DNA from: Paraburkholderia fynbosensis
Lineage (GTDB): Bacteria; Pseudomonadota; Gammaproteobacteria; Burkholderiales; Burkholderiaceae
NCBI RefSeq assembly: GCF_902859935.1
Contig: NZ_CADIKI010000010.1
Coordinates: 124,001 to 188,000, forward strand
Length of the DNA stretch: 64,000 nucleotides
Direction of reading: 5' to 3'
The translations under genes and the position numbers were made by a program. The notes under the pieces were generated by a model that worked only from the letters and a program-made list of their open reading frames with translations, did no database searches and had not been told where the DNA came from. Within the stretch, counting starts at the first letter, position 1; every line of letters begins with the position of its first letter. Positions 35,163 through 44,152 of this stretch are shown here, piece after piece.

Positions 35163-35741
35163 TTAGCCGCCTGTCATTTCGTCGAGCGCCAGATTCAGCT
35201 TCAGCACGTTCACGCGCGGCTCACCGAGAATGCCGAACTGGCGGCCGGTCGTATAACGGTCGATCAGCGCCTGCACGTCGTTCCGCGCGAGCTTGCGCGC
35301 GGCCGCGACACGCCCGATCTGATAGTCCACGGCCGCCGGGCTGATCTCCGGATCGAGTCCGCTGCCCGACGAGGTCACCAGATCGACCGGCACCGGGTTC
35401 GACATGTCCGTGCCGGCCGCCTTCAACGCATCGAGACGCCCCTTCACTTCGTCGAGCAGCGCCGGGTTGGTCGGCCCGAGGTTCGACCCGCTGGAACCCT
35501 GCGCGTTGTACGGCATCGGGCTAGTGGCTGACAAACGGCCCCAGAAGTACTGCGGCGCGTCGAACTGCTGGCCGATCAGTTGCGAGCCGACCAGCTCGCC
35601 GTTCTGTTCGATCAGGCTGCCGTTCGCCTGATCGTGGAAGGCGGCCTGACCGAAGGCGGTCATCACTGCGGGGTAAGCGAGACCCGTGAACACGGTAAGC
35701 ACCGCGAAGATCACGAGCAACGGACGTAACAGATTTTTCAT
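35163..35741 (-). CDS. kdpC: KdpC subunit of the potassium-transporting ATPase
   Basis: 192 residues: one N-terminal membrane anchor (LLVIFAVLTVFTGLAYPAVM) and a periplasmic domain with GSQLIGQQFDAPQYFWGRLS, NLGPTNPALLDEV, PVDLVTSSGSGLDPEISPAA and the C-terminal VNVLKLNLALDE. KdpC stabilises the KdpA-KdpB complex. It follows kdpB after 36 bases. Confidence 0.96.
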   Translation of the reverse strand: MKNLLRPLLVIFAVLTVFTGLAYPAVMTAFGQAAFHDQANGSLIEQNGELVGSQLIGQQFDAPQYFWGRLSATSPMPYNAQGSSGSNLGPTNPALLDEVKGRLDALKAAGTDMSNPVPVDLVTSSGSGLDPEISPAAVDYQIGRVAAARKLARNDVQALIDRYTTGRQFGILGEPRVNVLKLNLALDEMTGG

Positions 35742-35777
35742 GATGAGTGGTTCCTTTCCTTTCGAAGCACCCGGGCT

Positions 35778-37889
35778 TCAGACCCAGCCGAACGCGGCCA
35801 GCACCATATCGATCAGCTTGATGCCGATGAACGGCACGATGATTCCGCCCAAACCGTAGACCAGCAGATTGCGCCGCAGCAGGATCGCCGCGCCCAGCGC
35901 GCGATAACGCACGCCCTTGAGCGCGAGCGGAATCAGCAGCACGATCACGAGCGCATTGAAAATCACCGCCGACATGATCGCCGAGGACGGCGTGGCCAGG
36001 TGCATTACGTTCAGCGCGTTCAGTGCCGGATAGGTGGTCGCGAACGCGGCCGGAATGATCGCGAAGTATTTGGCGACGTCGTTGGCGATCGAGAACGTGG
36101 TGAGCGAGCCGCGCGTCATCAGCATCTGCTTGCCGATCTCGACGATCTCGATCAGCTTGGTCGGATTCGAATCGAGGTCGACCATGTTGCCGGCCTCTTT
36201 CGCGGCCTGCGTGCCGGTGTTCATCGCCACCGCGACGTCGGCCTGTGCAAGCGCCGGGGCGTCGTTGGTGCCGTCGCCGGTCATCGCGACCAGCCGTCCT
36301 TCGGCCTGGTGCGCGCGAATCGTCGCGAGCTTCGCTTCGGGCGTCGCTTCGGCGAGGAAATCGTCGACGCCGGCTTCGGCGGCGATCGCCGCCGCGGTCA
36401 GGCGGTTATCACCGGTCACCATCACCGTCTTGATACCCATCTTGCGCAACTCGGCGAAGCGCTCCTTGATGCCGCCCTTCACGACGTCCTTCAACTCGAT
36501 CGCACCGAGCACGCGCGCGTTCTGCCCGGCGAGCTTCTCGGCCACGACGAGCGGCGTGCTGCCGCGCCGCGCGAGCTCGGCTACCGCGTTGCTGACCTCG
36601 TCCGGGAAGCGGCCGCCGTTGCCTTCGACGTAGTGCTTCACCGCGTCGGCCGCGCCCTTGCGGATTTCGCGGGCCGGCGCGCCGGCGCTGTCGTTGGGCG
36701 ACAGGTCGACGCCGCTCATCCGCGTTTGCGCGGTGAATGCGAGGAACAGCGCATGCAGCGCGGCCATGTCGCGTTGCCGGATGTTGAAGCGCTGTTTGGC
36801 GAGCACGACGATGCTGCGGCCTTCCGGCGTTTCATCGGCGAGCGACGAGAGCTGCGCGGCGTCCGCGAGCGCTTCTTCAGTTACGCCCGGCGCCGGCACG
36901 AACTGCGATGCCTGACGGTTGCCGAGCGTGATCGTGCCGGTCTTGTCGAGCAGCAGCACGTCGACGTCGCCGGCGGCTTCCACCGCGCGGCCCGAGGTGG
37001 CGATCACATTGGCCTGCATCATGCGGCTCATGCCCGCTACGCCGATCGCCGACAGCAAACCGCCGATGGTGGTCGGAATCAGACACACCAGCAACGCGAC
37101 CAGCGCGGTGATCGTCACCACGTGGCCCGCTTGCGCGGCCTGCACGGAGAACATCGAGAACGGCAGCAGCGTCGCCGCGGCAAGCAGCATCACGATGGTC
37201 AGCGCCACCAGCAGGATCGTCAGCGCGATTTCGTTCGGCGTCTTCTGACGTTTCGCGCCTTCGACCATCGCGATCATGCGGTCGAGGAACGCCTCGCCCG
37301 GGTTCGCCGTGGCGCGCACGACGATCCAGTCCGACAGCACGCGCGTGCCGCCCGTCACCGACGAAAAGTCGCCGCCCGACTCGCGGATCACCGGCGCGGA
37401 TTCGCCGGTGATCGCCGATTCGTCGACCGACGCGACGCCGTCGATCACCTCGCCGTCGGCCGGAATCACGTCGCCGGTTTCGACCAGCACGACGTCGCCC
37501 TTGCGCAGATCGGACGCCGTCAGAATGCGGATCGGCGACTTCGGATGCGGCTCGTTGAGCTTCTTGGCCATCACGTCTTTCTTCGCGCTGCGCAGCGACG
37601 CAGCCTGGGCCTTCGAACGGCCTTCGGCGAGCGCTTCCGCGAAGTTCGCGAACAGCACGGTGAACCACAGCCACAACGTGACCGCGAGAATGAAGCCCGC
37701 GGGCGCCTCGGCCTGGCCGCAGAGCGCGGCGATCCACAGAATGGTCGTCAGAATGCTGCCGACGTACACGCAGAACATCACCGGATTGCGAAACTGCGTG
37801 CGCGGCGTGAGTTTCTTGAAGGAGTCCACGATCGCCGGGCGCAGCAGCGCCGGGTCGAACATGGACCTCGTTGCATTATGTTCAGTCAT
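35778..37889 (-). CDS. kdpB: KdpB catalytic P-type ATPase subunit
   Basis: 703 residues. P-type ATPase marks: TGES in the actuator domain, phosphorylation motif LLLDKTGTITLGN, MVTGDNRLTAAAIA, and MTGDGTNDAPALAQADVAVA with the hinge aspartates. ATP-driven K+ uptake with KdpA. 77 bases separate it from kdpA. Confidence 0.97.
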   Translation of the reverse strand: MTEHNATRSMFDPALLRPAIVDSFKKLTPRTQFRNPVMFCVYVGSILTTILWIAALCGQAEAPAGFILAVTLWLWFTVLFANFAEALAEGRSKAQAASLRSAKKDVMAKKLNEPHPKSPIRILTASDLRKGDVVLVETGDVIPADGEVIDGVASVDESAITGESAPVIRESGGDFSSVTGGTRVLSDWIVVRATANPGEAFLDRMIAMVEGAKRQKTPNEIALTILLVALTIVMLLAAATLLPFSMFSVQAAQAGHVVTITALVALLVCLIPTTIGGLLSAIGVAGMSRMMQANVIATSGRAVEAAGDVDVLLLDKTGTITLGNRQASQFVPAPGVTEEALADAAQLSSLADETPEGRSIVVLAKQRFNIRQRDMAALHALFLAFTAQTRMSGVDLSPNDSAGAPAREIRKGAADAVKHYVEGNGGRFPDEVSNAVAELARRGSTPLVVAEKLAGQNARVLGAIELKDVVKGGIKERFAELRKMGIKTVMVTGDNRLTAAAIAAEAGVDDFLAEATPEAKLATIRAHQAEGRLVAMTGDGTNDAPALAQADVAVAMNTGTQAAKEAGNMVDLDSNPTKLIEIVEIGKQMLMTRGSLTTFSIANDVAKYFAIIPAAFATTYPALNALNVMHLATPSSAIMSAVIFNALVIVLLIPLALKGVRYRALGAAILLRRNLLVYGLGGIIVPFIGIKLIDMVLAAFGWV

Positions 37890-37965
37890 TGAATCCTCGA
37901 ATACCGTTATCGCGTAACGTGTGCCTGGTCAGTCGTTGGCCGCCCGTGTCACGCCGATGGGCGCC

Positions 37966-39771
37966 TCAATGCGCGCCCATCATCATCAGATGCTCGACAC
38001 CCGGACCCAGCGCGAGCGCCGGCACATAAGTCAGCGCGCCGACCAGCAGCACCGTGCCGAGCAGCAGTACGACGAACAGCGGGCCGTGCGTCGGCAGCGT
38101 GCCGCCGGTCACGCCGATGCGCTTCTTCGCGGCGAGCGAGCCGGCGATCGCAAGGACCGGAACGATCGTGCCGAAGCGGCCGAACCACATCGCGATCGCG
38201 GTGAGCCAGTTGTAGAACGGCGTGTTCACGGAAAGCCCGGCGAATGCGCTGCCGTTGTTGTTCGACGCCGAGCTGAACGCGTAGAGGATTTCGGAGAAGC
38301 CGTGCGGGCCGGGATTGAAAATGCCGGCCCTGCCCGCGCTGCTCAACACCGCGATCGACGTGCCAACCAGCACCAGCAGCGGCGTGAGCAGCACGACGAT
38401 CGACACCATCTTCATCTCGTATGCCTCGATCTTCTTGCCGACGTATTCGGGCGTGCGACCGATCATGAGGCCCGCGACGAACACGGCCAGCATCGCGAAC
38501 ACGAGCATCCCGTACATGCCGGAGCCCACGCCGCCGAAGATCACTTCGCCAAGCTGCATCAGCAGCATCGGATAGAGGCCGCCGATCGGCGTCAGCGAGT
38601 CGTGCGTATTGGCGACCGCGCCGCACGACGCTGCCGTGGTCGCGACCGTGAAGATGCCCGACTGCGCGATGCCGAAGCGGGTTTCCTTGCCTTCCGCATT
38701 GCCGCCCGACTGCAACGCATTCGCCGACTGGTCGATATGCAGCGCCGTGAGCGCCGGATTGCCGCCCTGCTCCGCGCCGATCTCGCCGAATACGCAGACG
38801 CCGAAGCCGATCGTCATCGCCGCGAGCACGGCCACGCCCTGCTTGCGGTCGCCGATCACGCGGCCGAACACCAGCGCGAGCGCGGCGGGGATGAGCAGCA
38901 TCGAGAAGATCTCCAGGAAGTTCGAGAACGGCGTCGGGTTTTCGAACGGATGCGCCGAGTTGCCGTTGAAAAAACCGCCACCGTTGGTGCCGAGCAACTT
39001 GATCGCTTCCTGCGACGCCACCGGGCCCATCGCGATGGTCTGCGTCTTCACCGGCGTATCGACCGTGACCGGGTTGCCCTTCGCGTCCTTGACCGGATTG
39101 CCTTGCGCATCGAGTTTCGGCGCGGCGTAGGTGGTGGTTTGCAGCGTCGGCACGTCCTGATAGGCCTTGAAGTTCTGGATCACGCCCTGGCTCATCAGCA
39201 CCGCGGCGACAATCATCGACATCGGCAGCAACACGTACAGCGTCACCCGCGTGATGTCGACCCAGAAGTTGCCGATGGTTTGTGCGGTATGACGCGCGAA
39301 GCCGCGGATCAGCGCGATCACGACCACGATGCCGGTCGCTGCAGAGAGGAAGTTCTGCACGGTCAGCCCGAGCATCTGCGTCAGATAGCCGACGGTCTGT
39401 TCGGGCGAATAATCCTGCCAGTTCGTGTTGGACACGAAACTCACCGCCGTGTTGAACGCGCTGTCGACCGACATCGCGCCGAACTGCTGCGGGTTGCCCG
39501 GCAGCCAGCCTTGCGCGCGCAACAGCACGTAAAGGAAAGCCACGCCGAGCACGTTGAACGCGACCGTGGCGATCGCGTAATGTTTCCAGCCCATTTCCGT
39601 CGAAGGATCGACGCCCGCGATGCGATACAGCAAACGCTCGAGCGGACCGCCCCAGCGGACCACGCGCGAGCTGCCATCCATCACCGCGCCCAGATACCGG
39701 GCCATCGGCACTGCGGCGGCCAGCAGCACGACGATGAACAGGCTTGCCTGCAGGACATTGTTCGAGTTCAT
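37966..39771 (-). CDS. kdpA: KdpA potassium-binding and translocating subunit
   Basis: 601 residues, about ten membrane segments with four selectivity-filter-like loops, for example NTNWQDYSPEQT, LLGTNGGGFFNGNSAHPFEN, SCGAVANTHDSLTPIGG and FSSASNNNGSAFAG. Its ATG overlaps the kdpF stop (ATGA). Confidence 0.97.
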   Translation of the reverse strand: MNSNNVLQASLFIVVLLAAAVPMARYLGAVMDGSSRVVRWGGPLERLLYRIAGVDPSTEMGWKHYAIATVAFNVLGVAFLYVLLRAQGWLPGNPQQFGAMSVDSAFNTAVSFVSNTNWQDYSPEQTVGYLTQMLGLTVQNFLSAATGIVVVIALIRGFARHTAQTIGNFWVDITRVTLYVLLPMSMIVAAVLMSQGVIQNFKAYQDVPTLQTTTYAAPKLDAQGNPVKDAKGNPVTVDTPVKTQTIAMGPVASQEAIKLLGTNGGGFFNGNSAHPFENPTPFSNFLEIFSMLLIPAALALVFGRVIGDRKQGVAVLAAMTIGFGVCVFGEIGAEQGGNPALTALHIDQSANALQSGGNAEGKETRFGIAQSGIFTVATTAASCGAVANTHDSLTPIGGLYPMLLMQLGEVIFGGVGSGMYGMLVFAMLAVFVAGLMIGRTPEYVGKKIEAYEMKMVSIVVLLTPLLVLVGTSIAVLSSAGRAGIFNPGPHGFSEILYAFSSASNNNGSAFAGLSVNTPFYNWLTAIAMWFGRFGTIVPVLAIAGSLAAKKRIGVTGGTLPTHGPLFVVLLLGTVLLVGALTYVPALALGPGVEHLMMMGAH

Positions 39772-39860
39772 TCAATGTCCTCCGCGCGCAACAGCGCATA
39801 GACCAGATAGACAAACAGCAGCGCGGTGGCCGCGCCGGACAACCACAGGGTCCAGGTCAT
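39768..39860 (-). CDS. kdpF: KdpF small subunit
   Basis: 30 residues: MTWTLWLSGAATALLFVYLV then YALLRAEDIE, the classic KdpF hydrophobic peptide with its LL.AE. tail. It stabilises the Kdp complex. It overlaps kdpA (ATGA) at its 3' end and the upstream 37-residue gene (TCATGA) at its 5' end. Confidence 0.93.
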   Translation of the reverse strand: MTWTLWLSGAATALLFVYLVYALLRAEDIE

Positions 39861-39970
39861 GACCGCGCTCCCTGGCCGCGACGGAACTGCATCAACTTCT
39901 CGCAGCCGGCTATCAACGCAAAGGTCAGCGCGGCAAACAGCACCAGCCCCCCGACATACAACACATCCAT
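39857..39970 (-). CDS. 37-residue membrane microprotein, first gene of the kdp operon
   Basis: Reads MDVLYVGGLVLFAALTFALI then AGCEKLMQFRRGQGARS. GGAGAAC lies five to six bases before the ATG. One transmembrane segment is followed by a basic tail, giving an N-out/C-in helix. The stop overlaps the kdpF start (ATGA), so five genes, this one included, form a tightly coupled chain or near-chain. I recall similar short frames before kdpF in related bacteria, but no function is known to me. It may be an additional Kdp accessory helix. Confidence 0.7.
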   Translation of the reverse strand: MDVLYVGGLVLFAALTFALIAGCEKLMQFRRGQGARS

Positions 39971-40050
39971 TTTTGTTCTCCACTCACGGACTTTGGATAG
40001 GTGCAACGGTATGCCGTGGCGCGTAAAGGACGGGTCAAAGGTAACGGTGC

Positions 40051-40070
40051 GCGTATAAAGATCGCGTAAA
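40051..40070 (-). promoter_or_regulatory. Candidate KdpE operator / kdp promoter region
   Basis: The minus strand holds TTTACGCGATCTTTATACGC, with another TTTACG about 40 bases on. E. coli KdpE binds a TTTATA...TTTACA-like element, so this T-rich pair about 80-100 bases upstream of the operon is a plausible site. Inference only. Confidence 0.35.
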
Positions 40071-40074
40071 CGGA

Positions 40075-40108
40075 CAAGGCCGCTCCATCCTGTGATGGAG
40101 CGGCCTTG
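40075..40108 (-). terminator. Strong stem-loop after the quinone oxidoreductase gene
   Basis: Perfect 15-bp stem (CAAGGCCGCTCCATC / GATGGAGCGGCCTTG) with a 4-base loop. The T-tract is poor on both strands, but position downstream of the minus-strand gene and upstream of the kdp promoter suits a terminator. Confidence 0.7.
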
Positions 40109-40152
40109 CTTGTTGGGCCGTATCGAGACGGCCGCGCCCTGCTAACCGGCGC

Positions 40153-41127
40153 TTACGGCAGCAGCACCGTCGAGCCCGTGGTGCGGCGTCCTTCGAGGTC
40201 CGCGTGCGCCTGACCGACGTCCGCCAGCGCGTAACGCTGATTGATGCTCGTCTTGACCTTGCCCGACGCGAGCACGTCGAACAGTTCCGCCGACATCGCT
40301 TCGTAATCGGCACGCTTCGCGATATAGGTGAAGAGCGTCGGGCGCGTGAAGAACAGCGAGCCGCGTCCGGCGAATTCCGACGAATCGAGCGGCGGCAGGG
40401 GCCCCGATGCATTGCCGAAGCTCACGAACATGCCGAGTGGCGCGAGACAGTCGAGCGAGCCCGTAAACGTGTCCTTGCCGATCGAGTCGTACACGACCGG
40501 CACGCCCGCGCCGTTGGTGATCTCGCGCACGCGCTTCGTGAAATTCTCGCGTGTGTAGACGATCGCATGGTCGCAGCCATGCGCTTTCGCGATCTGCGCT
40601 TTTTCATCGGAGCCGACCGTACCGATCACGGTCGCACCGAGCGCCTTGGCCCACTGGCACGCGAGCAGACCCACGCCGCCCGCCGCGGCCTGAATGAGGA
40701 TCGTGTCGCCGGCCTTCACGGGATACGTGCGGCGCAACAGATATTGCGCGGTCAGGCCCTGCAGCATCGCCGAGGCGGCCTGCTCGTCGCTCAGCGCGTC
40801 GGGCACCTTGACGACCTGCGAGGCCGGCAGCACGCGCTCCTGCGTATAGGCGCCGGGCGGGCGCGCCACGTAGGCGACGCGGTCGCCCGTTTTCAGGCCG
40901 CTCACGCCCGGGCCGACCGCGCTGACCTCGCCGGCGGCCTCCATGCCGAGGCCCCCCGGCAATGGCAGCGGATATAGGCCGGTGCGGAAATACACGTCGA
41001 TATAGTTCAGCCCGACCGCCGTCTGCCGAATGCGAATCTCGCCGGCGCCGGGCTCGCCCACTTCGATATCGACCCACTTCATCACTTCCGGGCCGCCGGT
41101 TTTATCGAATCGGATTGCTTTGACCAT
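40153..41127 (-). CDS. qor: NADPH:quinone oxidoreductase (Qor family)
   Basis: 324 residues. Zinc-free MDR-family quinone reductase: VKAIRFDKTGGPEVMKWVDI at the start, GLNYIDVYFRTGLYPLPLPG, and the Rossmann motif AAAGGVGLLACQWAKALGAT near residue 148. C-terminal QRYALADVGQAHADLEGRRT is usual. It reduces quinones with NADPH, one electron at a time. ATG 41127 preferred (AAGGAGACG upstream). Confidence 0.92.
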   Translation of the reverse strand: MVKAIRFDKTGGPEVMKWVDIEVGEPGAGEIRIRQTAVGLNYIDVYFRTGLYPLPLPGGLGMEAAGEVSAVGPGVSGLKTGDRVAYVARPPGAYTQERVLPASQVVKVPDALSDEQAASAMLQGLTAQYLLRRTYPVKAGDTILIQAAAGGVGLLACQWAKALGATVIGTVGSDEKAQIAKAHGCDHAIVYTRENFTKRVREITNGAGVPVVYDSIGKDTFTGSLDCLAPLGMFVSFGNASGPLPPLDSSEFAGRGSLFFTRPTLFTYIAKRADYEAMSAELFDVLASGKVKTSINQRYALADVGQAHADLEGRRTTGSTVLLP

Positions 41128-41201
41128 CACGTCTCCTTGAGGCTAGGTGTTATTCAAACGTTGTTCGCGTGTCGTTCAGATCACCGCGCGTGCGTGCGCC
41201 G

Positions 41202-41591
41202 TCAGACCTGCTGCGTGAGGCGCATGGTCAGCACGTCGAGCACCATGCGCGCGGTCGAGATGTTGGTCGCGCACGGAATGTTATGCACGTCGCACGCGCG
41301 CACCAGCGCGTTGATGTCCGGTTCGTGCGGCTGCGGCGTCATCGGATCGCGCAGGAAGATCACCATGTCGACCCGCCCTTCCGCCAGTTGCGCACCGATC
41401 TGCAGGTCGCCGCCGTGCGGGCCCGACAGCATTCGCTCGACCGTCAGGCCGTGCGCGTCGGCGATGCGCCCGCCGGTCGTGCCGGTCGCGATGATGTCGC
41501 AGCGCCGCAGCGTATCGACGTATTCGCCGGCCAGTTTGACGATGTCGTCCTTCTTGTGATCGTGCGCGATCAGCGCAATGCGGGTGGTCAT
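41202..41591 (-). CDS. mgsA: Methylglyoxal synthase
   Basis: 129 residues. Converts dihydroxyacetone phosphate to methylglyoxal and phosphate. Marks: IALIAHDHKKDDIV at the start with the HDxKK phosphate-binding part, TGTTGGRI, the SGPHGGDLQIGAQ loop with catalytic region, VIFLRDPMTPQPHEPDI carrying the DPM catalytic aspartate segment, and HNIPCATN. Start at 41591 (MTTRIAL) because the longer frame lacks sense. Confidence 0.95.
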   Translation of the reverse strand: MTTRIALIAHDHKKDDIVKLAGEYVDTLRRCDIIATGTTGGRIADAHGLTVERMLSGPHGGDLQIGAQLAEGRVDMVIFLRDPMTPQPHEPDINALVRACDVHNIPCATNISTARMVLDVLTMRLTQQV

Positions 41592-41685
41592 GACGTAAGA
41601 CTCCTGAAACCGTTGTTGTGATTGTCGTTGTGGTGATGATGCCGGGTGGCAATGCCGGCGCCACTGCTGCGGCATTGCCACTCGT

Positions 41686-42465
41686 TCAGAACGTGCCCGG
41701 GTACGCGCCGCCGTCGATCAGCCAGTTCTGTCCGGTAATGTACCCGGCATGCACGCTGCAGAGGAACGCGCACGCGCGGCCGAATTCGTCGCGGTTGCCG
41801 AAGCGGCCCGCGGGGATCGTCTTCATGCGCTGCTTACGCGCGTCGTCGACGGAAATGTTTTGCGCCTTGGCCTGTGCCTCGAACGTGACCGCGATGCGGT
41901 CGGTGTCGAACAGGCCCGGCAGCAGGTTGTTGATCGTCACACCGGTCGGCGCGACCTTGCGCGCGAGCCCCGCGACGAAACCGGTGAGCCCCGAACGCGC
42001 GCCGTTCGACAGGCCCAGCACGTCGATCGGGGCTTTCACCGCCGAACTCGTGATGTTGACGATGCGGCCGTAGCCACGCGCGCTCATCGAGTCGATGGTC
42101 GCGCGGATCAGCTCGATCGGCGTGAGCATGTTGCTCTCCAGCGCGCGGATCCAGTCCTCGTGCGTGAAATCGCGGAAGTCGCCAGGCGGCGGGCCGCCCG
42201 CGTTGTTGACGAGGATGTCGGGCTGCGGACAGGCGGCGAGCGCGGCAGCCCGGCCGGCGGGCGTGGTGATGTCGCACGCCACCGTTTTCACTTCGACGCC
42301 GCTCTGCCTGCGAATCTCGGCCGCGGTCGCCTCCAGCGTTTCGGCGGTGCGCGCGACGATCGTCAGATTGACGCCCTCGGCGGCCAGCGCTTGCGCGCAA
42401 CCGCGTCCCAAACCCTTGCTGGCCGCGCAAACCAGCGCGGTGCGTCCTGCGATTCCCATGTCCAT
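41686..42465 (-). CDS. Short-chain dehydrogenase/reductase
   Basis: 259 residues, classical SDR. The cofactor motif is altered to ALVCAASKGLGRGCA (TGxxxGxG variant), with NNAGG near residue 84. The active site has ITSSAVKA with Ser and an expected YxxxK replaced by N-G-A-R-S (LGLSNGARSGLTGF). Lack of the catalytic Tyr-Lys pair is typical of a divergent SDR subgroup (FabG-like, YxxxK-less), so its activity is uncertain. GAGGA precedes ATG 42465. The C-terminus (GQNWLIDGGAYPGTF) is as in the family. Confidence 0.85.
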   Translation of the reverse strand: MDMGIAGRTALVCAASKGLGRGCAQALAAEGVNLTIVARTAETLEATAAEIRRQSGVEVKTVACDITTPAGRAAALAACPQPDILVNNAGGPPPGDFRDFTHEDWIRALESNMLTPIELIRATIDSMSARGYGRIVNITSSAVKAPIDVLGLSNGARSGLTGFVAGLARKVAPTGVTINNLLPGLFDTDRIAVTFEAQAKAQNISVDDARKQRMKTIPAGRFGNRDEFGRACAFLCSVHAGYITGQNWLIDGGAYPGTF

Positions 42466-42724
42466 GAATGCGTCCTCGTGACGTTGTGCCGGCGCATCGG
42501 CGCGCCGGCGTTGCAAAGTTCTCCCCGATTCTAGAAGAATCAGTGCTGGACCGGGCCGGGCGCTGCGCTCGCCGATCGCAATCTCCGGTATCTGCGGGCG
42601 GCACTCTTTCGGTAAACTTGCGCCGTGGCGCGTCCGCCGGCCAGCCGCATTGCGGCGGGCGGCGCGCCGAACCGATCTCCGATCGCCCCCGATTGATCTC
42701 TCTTGCGCCGCTTGCGCCCCCGCC

Positions 42725-43375
42725 ATGACCCAGGACAGCCGCTTTCCCAATCTTTTCATCCTCGATCACCCGCTGATCCAGCACAAGCTGTCCCATATGC
42801 GCGACAGGGACACCTCGACGCGCACGTTCCGCGAGCTGCTGCGCGAAATCACGCTGCTGATGGGCTACGAGATCACCCGCAACCTGCCGATGACCACGCG
42901 CCGCATCACCACGCCGCTCGTCGACATCGACGCGCCGGTGATCGCCGGCAAGAAGCTCGCGATCGTGCCGGTGCTGCGCGCGGGCATCGGCATGTCGGAC
43001 GGCCTGCTGGAGCTGGTGCCGTCGGCGCGGGTGGGCCACATCGGCGTGTACCGCGCAGACGATCACCGCCCGGTCGAATATCTGGTGCGCCTGCCGGACC
43101 TGGAGGACCGCGTGTTCATCCTGTGCGATCCGATGGTCGCGACCGGCTACTCCGCCGTGCACGCGGTCGACGTGCTCAAGCGCCGCAACGTGGCCGCCGA
43201 GAACATCATGTTTCTCGCGCTGGTGGCCGCGCCCGAAGGCGTGCAGGTGTTCCAGGACGCGCATCCGGACGTCAAGCTGTACGTCGCCTCGCTCGATTCG
43301 CACCTGAACGAGCACGCGTACATCGTGCCGGGTCTGGGCGACGCCGGCGACCGGCTGTTCGGCACGAAGAATTGA
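42725..43375 (+). CDS. upp: Uracil phosphoribosyltransferase
   Basis: 216 residues. Makes UMP from uracil and PRPP. PLIQHKLSHMRDRDTSTRTF at the start; PRPP loop ILCDPMVATGYSA near residue 135; uracil-binding YIVPGLGDAGDRLFGT at the end. The start at 42725 gives the normal length. Confidence 0.97.
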   Translation: MTQDSRFPNLFILDHPLIQHKLSHMRDRDTSTRTFRELLREITLLMGYEITRNLPMTTRRITTPLVDIDAPVIAGKKLAIVPVLRAGIGMSDGLLELVPSARVGHIGVYRADDHRPVEYLVRLPDLEDRVFILCDPMVATGYSAVHAVDVLKRRNVAAENIMFLALVAAPEGVQVFQDAHPDVKLYVASLDSHLNEHAYIVPGLGDAGDRLFGTKN

Positions 43376-44152
43376 GGGTGGGTTGAAAAAAACGCTGGCG
43401 GCGCAGTGCACGCGACGAGCGGCATTCGTGTGGCTGCCGGGCTACGCGGGCACGAGGGATAACTCGAGCCGCTTGCCAAGCGCTGCCAGCGCGGACGCGA
43501 TCGTGTCGATCTTGGTGGCATGGCCGAGGCCGATCACTCGCTGAACATGTTGTGGCCGTGTGTGAAGGCGCCACGCCAATTCGGAGGCTAAGCGGGTTCA
43601 GGCGTTGGCTCGCTGCTTCACCGGCCCTACTGTGTCCAGGATCACACGCCAAATATAAACATAACTGCTTATATTCCGAATACTACAGAAAGCATCCGAT
43701 GACGCGAAGCGGACCCGGCACGCCAGAAAACGGCGCCTGTGGCCTACTTTTGCCTGCGCCACCCTCTGCCGCCCCCCTGCGGCGTGATAAAATTCGAATC
43801 CGCTCAAAGAACGGCTCAACCTGCGTCACCGTCTGCACCGCCGCTTCGCGCATCGCGCCTTGACGCGGCACTCGCCAGGCTAGTGCCGGGTTTGCCGCAC
43901 GCCAGCCGCCCCGTTTCATCCGCGCAGCCGCCTCTGGTCCGCCAAGGTGCGCGCAAGAGCCGGCTTAAGACGGTTCGACACGGGCGGCTAGCTGGGAACG
44001 GTCGACTGCAAGCGGCAAGTCCGGACAGGCAGCCGCCGGGCGGTCTCACACCAGACGCTTTGACATCGAGGCGCGCGCAACGCAAGCGCCCGACATCGCA
44101 ACGACAATTGCACTATGCGTGCGCCCCGCTGGCGCGCGCGACGGAGAACGGT
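43376..44152. other. 777-base stretch upstream of yebC
   Basis: Holds a HicB-like relic on the minus strand and an AT-rich, promoter-like patch (AACATAACTGCTTATATTCC, about 43659-43680). The frame upstream of yebC on the plus strand is open but has no start with an RBS before 44153. Confidence 0.5.
43442..43597 (-). pseudogene. HicB-type antitoxin C-terminal remnant
   Basis: 52 codons bounded by stops read LASELAWRLHTRPQHVQRVI, HATKIDTIASALAALGKRLE, LSLVPA. This is the C-terminal HTH of HicB antitoxins (usual pattern L..LA..L.....V.R..DL.H.TKIDTI..AL.ALGKRLE). The N-terminal HicB domain and hicA are missing. Confidence 0.65.

Noticed and set aside
36000..39801. Open plus-strand frames of over 600 codons opposite kdpB and kdpA
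   Set aside because: Same antisense effect; composition dominated by Arg, His and Ala, with no recognisable family.
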